Assembly (NCBI GenBank): GCA_963693365.1
Contig: CAVNZM010000001.1
Location: forward strand, 21,080,001-21,144,000
Length of the DNA: 64,000 nt
Reading direction: 5' to 3'
Source: Amoebidium appalachense
Lineage: Eukaryota; Ichthyosporea
Part shown: positions 13,208-25,626 of the stretch, piece after piece
Layout: every line of letters begins with the position of its first letter
Numbering within the stretch: the stretch's first letter is position 1
Notes under the pieces: model-generated
What the model saw: the letters and a program-made list of their open reading frames with translations, nothing else
Told to the model about the DNA's origin: nothing
Database searches by the model: none
Program-made: the position numbers and the translations under genes

Positions 13208-13274
<67 letters not shown>
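13208..13274. repeat. Poly(C) run of 67
   Basis: The longest homopolymer in the window, an uninterrupted C-run in intergenic DNA. Confidence 0.97.
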
Positions 13275-13276
<2 letters not shown>

Positions 13277-14562
13277 GCGCCTTCCCTTCCCCAATACACA
13301 CACACACACACAAACACACACATCCCCCGAGCTGGCCCCGGCCCTTTCTTGGCAAGGGGGCTAGCGCATGCGAGAGCAGGAAAAACTGTCAAATGACTCA
13401 TACAATTGAATTCCAAACTTTGCACAATGTACGTGTAAACATTTTTTGGGCTTCCACACTGCCACGTTATTGTAAACGCTAATTAGCGGTTACAAAAGGG
13501 TCCTTGAGCTCAGTGGTGGGGCCCGTGTATTGTGCTGTGGTTGACCGAAGTTTGTTCTCCACATGATCCAATAGGAGAGCCCTTACATTTTTCATATATG
13601 GCTAAAACGAATACCAACTGATAAGCATTATTAAACAATTTCAAATGATTAAACAACCAATCGGAAACGCTCAATCTACTACTACAATACACACGATATA
13701 CATGCAATCTCAATCTTCCGAACGCGTGCCCGTGACACGTCAATCTTCTGGCTCAATCGTGTATGCGCGTACACTATTGGTACACGCGCCGGGGCTGTCC
13801 CAAACACTTGTGCGTAAGGGGGGCATAACACGTGGTGTGCCAAGATGCAGAGCCATGTTGTCATAGAGATGTAATAGTTACGTAATAATGAGGTAATTGC
13901 AAAGGACTCTACGTGTACACTGTGTCAAACGGTTGCTATCTACATACGTACATGTATGCATATCTAGATCTAGAGTGCGGAAACAACAGAAACAATATAC
14001 AAAAGGGGGGGGGGCTATGAAAGGGTGCCTGAGACGCTATAACCTAACAGTAGTGCTACACACATCATGGACAGGTTGCCCAGTGAATCAGACTTATAAT
14101 TATTGTATACCTACCACATATGTAGCTGGCCCTAAGCTTACTACACCGGCCAAGTTACACGTGCACGCGCACGTGGGAGAGCATAGATCATTAGTACTGC
14201 AAAGCCTCCTATGTAGGAGTGCTAGTATGTTTTGTAAGAGGCCTTGGGAGTTGGGGTTCAGGTGGCAGCCTGGGCAGAAAAGGCTTGAAGCTTGCGCTGA
14301 TCTGCTGACAGACTGCTTCACTTGTATGCTTATCATAAACCTTAGTCGGCGAGTGTACAGCCTAGTCGTGTGCCGACTGGCGTAATTACGGTATGAGATC
14401 GTTGTGGCTGAGCACTACTACGCCGCGCCAGGACGCCTGCGGCAACATAAAGGCCTTATACGGTATGTTGAGTTGGGCGGCAGGGAGACAGCACTCAAAG
14501 TGAATATAGTATACAGTCGTACATAAATGATAGTTGGCAAGCCGGTGCACGTGACTGCCAAC

Positions 14563-14613
14563 CAAGGCCTCCTATAAGTATACAAGGCCTCTGTTTACTT
14601 ATAGGAGGCCTTG
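14563..14613. repeat. Perfect 18-bp inverted repeat
   Basis: Left arm CAAGGCCTCCTATAAGTA (14563-14580) and its exact reverse complement (14596-14613) enclose a 15-nt loop. The loop itself repeats the word CAAGGCCT. Can form a hairpin in RNA or a cruciform in DNA. Function unknown. Confidence 0.95.
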
Positions 14614-14745
14614 CTGCCAACGCTGCCATGATGATCGCCTGAGCCTGCCAGTCGATATCGAATCGATATCCAGATCTTACGGCTAGAAGGCATTACGTAA
14701 CTTCGGAAAAGCAACGGCGTTAGCTGCTTGTGATAAATAAAGCGC

Positions 14746-15010
14746 CTGATTGGACAAAAGAAAAGGGGTTAGGGGTATTTTGTACAAATACACAAAAGCA
14801 AATAGGGGTTCAAGTACGCTGCTTACTCGAGGCACAGAGAGCAATACCTGTGAAGCCAGATGGAGGGAATATTTTGAGAGGCATGGCTGCCCTATGGTAA
14901 ATTTTTTTTTATTCAACAAGCCCAATTTTGCTACAAGGATTGACTATGCGACACATGTCGACGTCGCACCCTTAACTCCTATTGGCTGACCATTCTTGAG
15001 TTCCGATTGG
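14746..15010 (+). promoter_or_regulatory. CCAAT-box (ATTGG) cluster, putative promoter of membrane-protein gene
   Basis: CTGATTGG at 14746-14753 and ATTGG at 14981-14985 and 15006-15010 lie 400-660 bp before the start codon at 15404. NF-Y recognises CCAAT/ATTGG in eukaryotic promoters; the assignment here is inference from motif and position. Confidence 0.5.
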
Positions 15011-15403
15011 TTACGGTTTTATTTGTTGTGCAGGTCACGAACGCCCACGAGTTGTCACGAGGAGAGAGTGAGACAAGTGCACAGTGCTAACGAATACTCG
15101 ACGACACGCCGGTGTGGGCGGGTCAGTGTGTAGTAGCTACTGTGTACAACTGAGCGGAGGCACGTCTAGCTACCCTTCCTTCTTCGCTCTACGCATTGCA
15201 GCAAGGATCCTGCCACGGTGTGCGTTGGCCGCAGATGGGAACAGCGGCAGGTGCCTGCCACATGGAACAGCCTATTGCCTAGCCACACCCTTCTCTCGCG
15301 CAACTCAGCCAACCCGGCGTCCGTGGCAGGCATTCACTGAACAAGTGTGTGACGTTCTTTCGCTCACACCCTCAAAGCCGCGTCTTTTTACCCGGTGGCT
15401 TCC

Positions 15404-16239
15404 ATGCGCGCCGCGTGGCTGTGTGCGCTGGCACTGGGCACGTGCCCGGCCGCGGCGCTGCAGGCGTTTGTGTTGAATGCTGTGCCCAGGCCCAGGCCGG
15501 TGGTCGTGACGGTGGCTGCCGTGGAGTCCGCACCCATGGCATATGGCGACCTGGTCAACTGGACGGTGGACACGCCCAGTGTGCTTGAGATCAGGGAAGG
15601 TGGGTCGCTGTGCTTGAAGGCAGACAAAAGGCAAAGGGAGCCGGAGGGGGAGGGGTGGAGAATTATCGCTTGGAGTCCAGCAGTAGCGATGGGCTGCGTT
15701 GGTCACAGCCATTGGCGCTGGCGCGGTATGGGCATCTCCTGAGACGTTTTTTCAGGAGATGCCCACACCACCTACACATGACCTGTTTGTGGCTAGAGTG
15801 GACTGCACGGGTTGTTGAACTTGGCCAGTCGGTGTGACCCGTGAGGGCACTACCAGATCTGTTAGAAGGTGCGGGTCCCTAGGGCGATAGTGTGCTGCGG
15901 TACCCACTGTAACTACTAGTAGCACTTATGGGTTTCACAATCGTGCCTTTATTTGACAACAGCACACACGCGCGGACAAACAGCACCATGCATGACACAT
16001 TCACACACACTTTCACATGCATTCAGACACAGGTGCACACTGATTAACACGCACATGCAGTGCCATTCACAAACGTGCACAAACATGCACTGCACACACA
16101 CAACACACCAAAGCACAACACACCCATAGGCACACACAGAAAGACATAACCATAAGGGCACGTACAAACACTTGCAAGCGGGAAGAATTTAAGCACGCCT
16201 GCACACACACACACACGCTCACACACGCACACATGGGCA

Positions 16240-16289
<50 letters not shown>

Positions 16290-16305
16290 TACACATACAC
16301 ACACG

Positions 16306-16348
<43 letters not shown>

Positions 16349-16493
16349 GCACGCACCCACACAAACACACGCAGATGGCCGTAGAGGCCGGGAGTTGCTC
16401 AGTGTGCCCGTTGGGAGCACAACGAGCCTGTGTGTGATCCAGTTGATGAAGGCGGGCTGGTGAGTGCACCCAGATATACCAAGTGGGCACTGT

Positions 16494-16526
<33 letters not shown>

Positions 16527-16667
16527 GGGGGATGCAAAATGCCTGAGCACTCACATGCGTGCTATTGTGGTCCCTTGGTGCATGTTGACTATATGGCAGC
16601 CACGGCCAGGTGGTGGGGGTGCTTTTTATTTTTTATTTCTATTTTTATTTTTATTTTTTTATTTATT

Positions 16668-16714
<47 letters not shown>

Positions 16715-17540
16715 CCAAACATATGTCGTAACATTGCTCCTGTGGAGACTAACCGGGTATTTGTTGGAGTTTTTTTTTTTTTTTTTGGCAACTGCTTTGA
16801 TGGTCACCATATTACGTGGAATGTGTACATCTATAGCCACGTGTGAATTTATTAAATAGATTTTATTGGGTGCAGGTCACTAGACGTCATACCGTTAAGT
16901 AAAACGACCACACCACCAAACGTGACTCGGCTTTGTGTGCGCAACCACACCAACGGCACATACGGTAAGCCAATCCCCTGCTCGTTATGGTCACATGACC
17001 TCCCTCCCTTCATCCCTCTGCTATGCACTAGTCAGTAGTTGGTCCGTGCCAGGAGCCAATAGAAGAAAGGTCTTTGGGGAATAAGTGTATGCCAGAGTGT
17101 GCACGTGCATGAGTTGCACTGACTGGGAGGGGGGGGGGGGGTGGTGGTGCTTTCTTTTTGGGGGGGGGGGGGGGGGGAGGAGAAGGTTGGGGTGGTGGGG
17201 GGGGGGCAATGGTGGTGGTGGTGCTTTGGGGAACACCCGAGGGGTGGGGTGGGGGGTGGGGGTGGGGGGGCAGAATGTTGATTATGGTGGTTTTTTTCAA
17301 TGGAGGGGGGAGGAGGGGGAGGCAGCAAGGGTGTGGTTGGCTGTAGGATGCATTAGAGGATTGTGTCACGAGAGGAATATTTGGTGCTGACGTGGTTGGG
17401 CAGACCTTGTGGATGTGCTGGGCACGGTCGAGGGCACACCACAGGGCCACATGGCCAGTCTGCGGCCCACCTATACCTTCGAGCAGGTCGTGGGCGTGGG
17501 CTCACACACCGTGGCCCTCAGGTGCGTGCCTGGACTGTAG

Positions 17541-17578
<38 letters not shown>

Positions 17579-20052
17579 AGAGAGAGAGAGAGGCGAAGTT
17601 GTAAGAGGAGGAGGCATGGGGGAACGAGGGGCCTTGCCCGGACACCAATATTACCGGGCAGTTACGTGAGGCTTCTTATTCTGTGGTGGGGGGTGCCGTC
17701 AGCAGTTGATTCCTCCTCAACGAGGGGCGAGGGGGGGAGGGGGAAGGGAAGGGGGGGGGGGGGGGGGGGGGGATGATGCATGAAAGTAGAGTGCCAGCAT
17801 GGTGGGGGCATAGTGTCATGGACTGATGGGTGACTGCCAGAAAGAAGACAGCAACACCCTCAGTGGCAGTGTATGTTTACTTCAGTGTGGGCATGGGGGG
17901 TGGGGGGGTGGCGAGAACGAGAGAAAGTGTTTCTAGCATGAGTGCATGCAGTCCTGACATGACGCATACAGTCAACCACTCCGCGTCCATGTGTTTTATC
18001 ATTAATTTATTTGACCAATGCCTATGCAGGAATAAAAAGGAGCGGGTGGACCTGCAGGCCACGGTTGTGGTGGAGCCCAAGGACTTGGGGAGGGCCGTGT
18101 ATGTGAATATGATTGGCGGTAGGTGCCTGATAATGGGATATGCATTCTTGAAGGCTGGTGTGTGTTTGTGGGGGGGGGCGGGGGGGGATCTTGTGCGTCC
18201 TTTTGTATTCTTGGGATCAGGATTTCCACATTGCTCATTAGATTTTACGAGATTTTTCCACATATCCGGGCACTTGTTCACAAGCACCAACCTCCCCCCC
18301 CCCCCGCCCTTCGTTTTGGTGTCCTCCGGCCCTTCCCTCCTAGCCCTGGAAAGATATAACCCCGTTAGTCCTCTAAAAAATCCCCCTGACCCTAAAATTC
18401 CCCAGGCTCTGATTTTGTAACGCCCTGAGTAGCCTTGAGTTTGTGATACCCCCCCTTTAGCCCTGCACACACAACCCCCCAGCCTTTGTACACTACCACA
18501 GTCATCCCCCCCCTCCCCCCCCCCCCCCCCCCCCTCTCCCCTTCTCAAAAAAAAAAAAAAAAAAACCTGGAGAACAGGCCACCTACGTGCTGCATGCACG
18601 GCAACTACTACACACACTGAAACCATCATCATATAAACCACACAACCCACCACTTTCAACCCATCCCACAGATTCCGAGCTGTCCGGGGCCTATGCCCCC
18701 GATCTGGTGCTGCTGCATGCCGCAGACCTCCTGCCTGCACCGGCCACACCAACCACCACCACCACCACGACAACCCCAAAAACCACCACCACCACTACTC
18801 CACCACCGCCCCCGCCACCACCACCAACCACCACAAAAACCACCACAAAAACTACAACAACCCGGACAACCAAAACTACTCCGTCACCCACACCAAGTAT
18901 GCCGCATCCAAAAACACACTCGCATTCATCCCATAGTAAATCTGCACATCCACACGAAGTCAATATGTGCTCATGCAACCTGCGCAAATGACAATCCCCC
19001 CTCCCCCTCCCCCTCACCCCCCCCTCCCCGCCCGTTTTGTGTGGGTGGGCTTGACACATCTTGAATACCCTCGTGTGAATATTGTTCTCTCTGTGCTGTG
19101 TATCCGTATATTTCTGGACCCTCAATGTACCACCTCCCTCACCCTAGATCTACCCTTATTTTGTGCCATGTGACTGCTGACGTGCTATTGCCTGCAGCTG
19201 TTATTCCGGCCACAGACCGTGCACTTGACCCCAGCCTTGCCCATGAGCCCCACTTCACCGAGGTGGCCCAGCCACCACCAGCCCCCCCAGTGGTCGAAAA
19301 TACGGGCGGGACGGGGTCGTATGTGCTGGTGCTGGGCACGGGGCTGGGGCTCATTGTTCTGACTGGGGCCCTGATGGGGGCCGTGGCTAGATCGTGCAGG
19401 CGCAGCAAGCAGGTGTGGCCGGTACGTGCCCTTGGGGGGAGGGGGGGGAGGAGGAGGGGGGGGGGGCAGGTTCGTTGATGGGAATGAAAGGGCAGAGGAA
19501 TGGGAGGGGGGGGGGTGGATTGGGGAGGCTTTGAAAGGAGATGTGTGAATGGTGGAGGAAGGGTGGACCACGGGTATGTGCAGGGCTGCAAATTCAGGGT
19601 CAAGAATTATGCCCTCGTGGTGGCACTGGGTCTAGCACGAAGGATTTCAGGTGGTTTGCAGCCGCATACTCACGCCTCTGCCCCCCCAGGCCCAACCTGC
19701 CTGTCCGCCTGCCTGCCCCCCGCCGTCCACCCGCCACATCGGCATCACGGCACCCTGCACGTCTCCCTCCCCACCTCTCCAACCGCCGTCGCCCACCCAT
19801 GGCCCCCCGGCCTACTGCCCCAGCCAGGAGCCCTTCTATGCCCCCTCCATATCAACCCTCCTCTCCCTGCCTCCCCCATACCCGCCACCCCCTCCACCGC
19901 GCCGCCCCCCACCGCCACCACCTCGCCGAAACCCGCCACCCCCACTTGCATTGTATACAGTCACCCTCGAGCACCACGATACTCTCATTACACAGGATTC
20001 GAATTCCTTCACTCCCTCGGCCCCCCCTGCCAGCTACCAAGAAGTGGCGTAG
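15404..20052 (+). CDS. Type I single-pass membrane protein with PKD/cadherin-like ectodomain, Thr-rich stalk and PPxY tail
   Basis: Six exons keep phase throughout: 15404-15599, 17404-17521, 18030-18118, 18672-18896, 19198-19421, 19690-20052; 404 aa. Residues 1-21 form a signal peptide ([12 protein letters not shown] then small residues). The ectodomain contains [16 protein letters not shown] and [10 protein letters not shown], a pattern like the last strands of a PKD or other Ig-fold repeat; the family match is by eye. Exon 4 encodes a Thr/Pro stalk (mucin-like, probably O-glycosylated). One membrane helix spans about 250-273 ([20 protein letters not shown]), followed by a basic stop-transfer RSCRRSK. 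The cytoplasmic tail is Pro-rich with two PPxY motifs (PPAY 323-326, PPPY 345-348), which bind WW domains in known proteins, and ends SYQEVA. The layout recalls dystroglycan-like receptors, but homology is not claimed. Confidence 0.8.
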
Positions 20053-21025
20053 TGGTGGGGTTGCCTATTCGTAGGGGTGCAATCGGCCCTGCCAAGGTGC
20101 ATGTGTTGGTGTGGACGTGCCCGTGCATGCTGTATATATGATCGGGTCATGTGGTTGGCGGTTGATAGCCAGAGTATTTTGTAGATACTTGGCAGCACAG
20201 TAACAGTATAATCAGTATTGTTGATTTGATTGGGCAAACAGTATTGTGGAAATGATCGATCGGTAGTGTAATTTTTGTAGGACATTAGCACGTGCACTGT
20301 GAATTTGTGGTGTTTTTCAGTGTAAATTGTAAACCTGATTGGCAGTGTAAAATCTGCAGTGTACATACGATTCCGAACACTGCTCAAAGATCTTTAAAAT
20401 ACATTTGTAACACCTCCCGATCGATGTGCACACACACCAACAAGCCCTACGTGCACGCACACGTCCATACACACAGACTTCAAAAGTGTACCAACCCTGA
20501 TTTCGAACCGGGTCATTTCATTCATTTGGCACTTCACGCTCCCATGCCAGCGATATATGTTCTCATGTACATACTTTACAGCCCTCGGGTTTAGGTCTAG
20601 TTGGCACTGCACAAACCAGAGGATGCTAGTAAACTGCTGCTGCGTAGCTGTGCTATGTGCGCGGTCAAAATCAATACATCACACTATATTTGGCTATTGT
20701 CATATCATATTTGGCTACTGTCATACCATATTTGGCTACTGTCATACCTTCTTTGGCTATTGTCATACCGTATTTCTCTACTGTCATACCGTATTTATTT
20801 ACGGAATCCATTCATCAGAGCACCACCTTAACCGAACAAATGCATAGCCCCCTCCTACCACATTCGCGCACAAATTCAAAGTCCAACATACTTCAGCAAC
20901 TATAAAAAACACAACCGTTTACTATTTTATCACTAGATACTTGGATAATGAGAGGGCAGGAGCAGTACACCAAGCTAATCCCTGACCAAAAAGGCAAATA
21001 CCGACACCATATAAGGCAGGTGGGC
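20053..21025. other. Convergent 3' spacer with 21-bp tandem array
   Basis: Lies between the 3' ends of the membrane-protein gene (+) and the patatin gene (-). Holds ATTGG at about 20338, a 21-bp tandem array and a TTTATT (AATAAA on the minus strand, 20794-20799) that could serve as poly-A signal for the patatin gene. No gene seen. Confidence 0.5.
20684..20805 (+). repeat. 21-bp tandem repeat, about 5.5 copies
   Basis: Unit GGCTACTGTCATACCATATT plus T, with substitutions increasing toward the 3' end. Because 21 is a multiple of 3 it reads as heptapeptide repeats in all three plus frames, which explains three overlapping spurious open frames. Confidence 0.93.
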
Positions 21026-21893
21026 TCACAGGGTGATGTACATGACCCGGGCAGCCAGGGAGCGCTGCATGAGCCATGCGCCCCAGCGCTTGCCGCTGAC
21101 CAATCGCTGATATGTGCCCAATAGGAATGCGCTGCAGGCCATTCGGCTCTCGTGGTAGTGGCTGTGCGCCTGCACCGTGGCCTGGCCGGGGCTTTGCACT
21201 TGGGGCCACAGCAGAAGGACAAGGTAGGCCACCACGGCGCGTAGCAGCAGCTCCAGATAGATCACAACGTAGATCGTGGGCCTGGGGGAGAAGGGGAGGA
21301 TTGGGGGTTAGTATGCATGTACGTGTGTGTGTGTGCCTAAGGATGTGCCATGGGCGATGGGGCCTATCACGAGGCACACTGAGGAGTTATGAAATAGTCC
21401 CAGCATGGTGTTTGTGCGCAGGCACCCAGCAGGTGGATATAAATAGCACATGCCTCCCAAAATAGCACACCCACCTCACGGCAAACAGGGCCAGCAGCAT
21501 CAGCCCGTGGGCCAGCACCGACAGCAGGCTGACACCGTCCTCAAACAGCTCCGCCACCAGCCCCAGAAACATCACCGACCCACGGGTCGTCCTCCCTGCA
21601 GCCCGAATCGGGTCGGTGCGGTGGGCCGGCAGCTGGGGCAGCACGGCATGGCCCAGGGGGGTGTCCTGCAGGCTGTACAGGCGGTTCAATGAAGTGGGCA
21701 CTGGCAGGTGGTCGGCAACGTGGGGGGGCACAGCACGTGGCACCTGGGGGGGGGGGGGGTCAGGTGTGAGCATCACATTTTTTGGGGGGGGGGGGGGGGG
21801 CATGTGTGAGCATCACATATGGGGGGGGGGGGGCCGGGGGGGGCATCACATATGGGGGGGGGGGGGGGGGGGTCAGGTGTGAGCATCACATAT

Positions 21894-21932
<39 letters not shown>

Positions 21933-22106
21933 GCATCATATGATGTGCATGTGTGTGTGTGTGTACGTAGTGTACAGCTGTGTGTGTATCTGGCTGACCG
22001 CAGTAGCAGCTATAGAGGTGTGCGTGCAAGAAGCTGTCTTGATGCAGTGCTGGTGTGTGTGTGTGTGTGTATTGCATACCTGTGCCGAGAACTTCATGCC
22101 CTGTCC

Positions 22107-22137
<31 letters not shown>

Positions 22138-23157
22138 TTCCCTCCTCCTTCCCCACCCACACCATCCCTCCAAAAGCACGCAGCAGCAGCAGCCACCCTT
22201 TTTTCACCTTTGCCTCTGCATAACCCATGGAGTCCATCCACGCACTTGCATCGGCATAGCCCAGCTCAAACAGCTCGGCCACCTGCACGGGCCCAGGCGG
22301 GTACACGGCCCACCAGATGGGCACGGCCCTGGAGGGCCTGATGTCGCTGTTCCCAAAATAGAGCGGGGCCACGGTGACCGTGTGCTCACTGAGCACTGGC
22401 TGCAGGTCCGTGATGCCCCCGTCGGCCACCCACTGGCCGTCCATCTTGAAGGGGAACCCGGCAATGGGCGTGGCCCGGCATGACGCCAGCAGGGCGAGAA
22501 CAAACAACTCGTACGTGGGGAACCGCGTGATGCGCCGTGGCTGGCACGTGGCCAGGTTGGTGATGCACACCGTGAGCCTGGAGGGGGGGGGAGGGGGAGG
22601 CGTAAACATAAGGGTGTGGCTGCACAAAGGAGTGTGGGGAGGCAGGTGTGTGCGAACAGCACTGGGGTAGTCACGGGGGAGGGGAGGGGGGGGGAGGTCT
22701 GGAGAGAATTGCAAAGCATAAATGTACACAGACCATGCAACAGAGACACAAACCCAACACAAATGTACACAACACAAGCCTAGCTGCAAACGTAAAGGTG
22801 CATACATGGTTAATTAACGGTAAGCACACACACACCCCACCCACCCACACACGGGCACCCACCTGTCCTCGAGGATGTGGCGGTACTTCTCAAACCTCTC
22901 TCTTCCCACAAACTTCTCACACGTGGACTCTATCAGCCTGCAACCCCCGTCAGCAGACTGCATCACTTTTCGACCACCCTGCCAGCCGACCCCCTTAACC
23001 CCTTGCACTTCTACACATACCCCCTCAATCCCATAGCCTCTTTGCACAGGGCCCCACCATGGACACGGAAATCATTTCCCCCCGTCAGCACCAAATCCTC
23101 TAATATTAGATCTCTTCCGTCTGGGACCCCACAAACACAGTCCCCCCTCCCCCCCCC

Positions 23158-23192
<35 letters not shown>

Positions 23193-23619
23193 CCCCTTAT
23201 CCTTCTGGTCTTCCCGTGCGTTCTGCCCTGAAGCCTCTGCACACACACACACACACATACGCCTCCTATATCTCCTCTCCCTACATGCGAACAGGTGCTC
23301 TATCCGTCCCAACACAGGCGTGCACGTACTTGTCGACCTGGAAGGCCTTTGGGATGGGCCGTGCCCGTGTGTCTCGTGCGCACTGTTCTATGTGGCTGCC
23401 TATCTTGCGCAGGTCCAGGTCCAGCAGTATGGCCGCAGACACGAGGCTGCCTGCCGACGTGCCGATAAAGTGTGCCCCCTGTGTGTCCATGCCCCGCTCC
23501 TTCAAGGCTGCTGCGGCCCCAAAGTGCCACTGAAACAACCACCCGGCCCCACTGAAGCTGAAGCTCGGGGGGAGGGGGGGCTGGCATGTCGCCTTGCTGG
23601 TGAGAATGTTGTCGAGCAT
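21026..23619 (-). CDS. Patatin-like phospholipase (PNPLA family)
   Basis: Five exons in consistent phase on the minus strand: 23619-23330, 22937-22863, 22577-22208, 21743-21475, 21281-21026; 419 aa. Patatin-fold lipases hydrolyse acyl esters with a Ser-Asp dyad. Visible elements are the oxyanion-type SFSGAGW (about 21-27), the nucleophile elbow GTSAG (53-57, Ser55) and the DGG motif (174-176, Asp174). The C-terminal part holds hydrophobic segments (SVLAHGLMLLALFAV, YVVIYLELLLRAVVAYLVLLL) that probably tether it to a membrane. The ATG lies in a strong context (CGCCACCATG). The overall plan resembles eukaryotic PNPLA lipases; the exact substrate cannot be told. Introns 3 and 4 are rich in homopolymer runs. 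Confidence 0.88.
21745..21932. repeat. G-runs and CATCACATATGGG repeats in patatin intron 3
   Basis: Four copies of a unit consisting of a G-run followed by (T)GTGAGCATCACATATG. On the sense (minus) strand they are C-runs directly upstream of the exon 4 acceptor. A G-run of more than 30 ends the block at about 21931. Confidence 0.9.
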
Positions 23620-25200
23620 GGTGGCGTGCTACACAGATCTTCAGCTGTGGAGAGACAGAGAGGGTTAGGGGTCTGGGCGTGGATCCGGGGGGTAAGGCTC
23701 AAAGGAGGTTGTGTCAATAGAATCTCGGTAGATTATTTGAGATATACGGGAGAGGGCAAAGCATGTAGACAACAGGTAAAGGAAGGAGAAATAAAACCGA
23801 AAAAGGGATTTGCCCCTTGAATTTAGATGTTGGGAGCATATCTGTGAGCACACTCCTGCGAGAAGGCTGTCGATGTTTTGTTTGTACGAGTACACTTGGT
23901 TTGGTTACTGGCACTGTGTGTGTGGCACGAGCAGTCTTGTACACGTGCACGTCAACAAGAGCATGTATAGGCACATAAAAACAAGTGTACATAGTTGCTC
24001 CTGTCCCTATGTACTCCTTGTGCACTGCAAATGTGCATGTGCTAATGTGTGCTCAAGATTGGCTGGCCATCCCAGGCCATGCGAAACCACCCTATGCCTG
24101 CGTGCGCTGCTACACTGCTAACTAGAGTGTGTGAAGCCACAAAAGAACATGGCAGAACATAAGGTGTAAGGTCCATTACCGAAATCTGCGAGTGTGTAGG
24201 TCCTCACTCAGGTGCCCTAAACAAGTCCCTTGTAGGCGGTGTTGCACGAAAACTGGCCCCTGGAATCTCGAAGTTGCATTTTTATATGCTGGGGTTGGAC
24301 AGCATGTCATAGCATGACTCTTATCTAATCACAATGTACATTGCTGTTTGGTTAAAATACACTCAGTGGGTCAGCTGACCCTATGTAACTGAGTAGAAGC
24401 ATTATAGGAGTGCACCCTATTTCACTTACATGACGCCAAAAAGTTGTTTAAGAGATTTCTTCATCATCGCCCCAAGGATATGTGTGTGCAATGCAGGTAA
24501 CATGAAGCGGCATTTGCATGTACACTACGTATACCAGCTCATGCGGACCCACGGCGTACCGGTGTATCGGAGCCTATTTCAACCAATCCGATGCCTCCTG
24601 CTTTGGGCGTCACACCTCCAAGTTCCATGAGCCAATAAGAAGCTACATGTCCTGTTATTGGCTAACTTTATCCAATTGCTGCTCGGGTGGCGTTGTCGCC
24701 GAACTTGTCGGTATTCCCAGAAATTCCCATGGTTCTACAGAGCTCCGATGACTATCAATACATAAACTTTATCCGTAGTGAAAAAGAAAGCAACTTTATC
24801 CGTCACAGCAATACTACATGTCACCATAACTGCAGCCTGACGCTATGTCTAAAATTCTTTTTCAACATTGCAACTGTATGTTTGTGCAGCCAGCGTGATT
24901 GGAAACGGGCCGCTGCCGGCCCACAACAAGCCGGATCTATTCAAGTTATTTGAGCATCTGATTGGCGCACGCCATTCAGACAACAGGGTGTGAAACCTGC
25001 GTTTTGCTGCATCATCCTAGAACCAGCTCAAAGCCTGGATAGTTCTAATACGGACATCAAACCTTTTTTGGGGTATATTTTTTCATATTTCTTGGCTGTA
25101 CTAGAGCCACTGGCTGAAAGATTAGTGGAGCTAACCTAACTATTCGGACTTTCAGGGGCAACGCCGCCAACTTCACTGTTTGTGGCCCTAAACCATATAA
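23620..25200. other. Upstream spacer of patatin gene
   Basis: Unique sequence with no recognised coding exon. Several open frames are under 105 codons and lack domains. CCAAT boxes concentrate at 24583-24965. Confidence 0.5.
24583..24965. promoter_or_regulatory. CCAAT-box cluster
   Basis: CCAAT/ATTGG words at 24583-24587, about 24632, 24657-24661, 24898-24902 and 24961-24965, in both orientations, within 400 bp. May be the distal promoter of the patatin gene (start 23619) or of an unrecognised transcript. Confidence 0.4.
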
Positions 25201-25239
25201 TTTCACAACCTGTGTGAGAGACTGGGCCAGTGGGCCCGG

Positions 25240-25312
25240 CCTGTCACGTGCGCGCGTGTGCATGCACATGTGCACGTGTGTGTACGTGCGCGTGTGTGTG
25301 CGTGTTTGTGCA

Positions 25313-25365
<53 letters not shown>

Positions 25366-25582
25366 CACGTGTGTGTGTGTGTCTGTGCACGTGTGTGTGT
25401 GTCACGGTGTACGCGTCATGACATGTGCACAGTCACAGTGTTCATGTGTAAACGTATTACGCTGTTTCATACTATCTTTTCGTACTCGAGGCAAACAAAT
25501 CAATCTCGGGCCCGGGCATGGGGAGGTTTTCAATGCTCGGTGGCACCCCATACATACATACGTGACTCTGTCTGTCTCTCTC

Positions 25583-25626
<44 letters not shown>

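Larger units (their letters stand above)
11081..14745. other. Long spacer between RBR gene and membrane-protein gene
   Basis: Holds a CCAAT box (11314), C-runs (11815-11866, 12112-12132), CA/CG tracts (11868-12355), G-runs (12624-12710), a 67-base poly-C run (13208-13274) and a 54-base inverted repeat at 14563-14613. One acceptor-preceded open stretch (11937-12101) is listed separately. I see no other supportable gene. Confidence 0.5.

Noticed and set aside
13897-14385. 162-codon plus-strand frame
   Set aside because: No domain, no exon-like GC bias and no splice partners.
20470-20560. Possible tRNA on the minus strand (word GGTTCGAAATC, like a B box)
   Set aside because: The T-arm does not pair beyond four bases and no acceptor or anticodon stems can be drawn.
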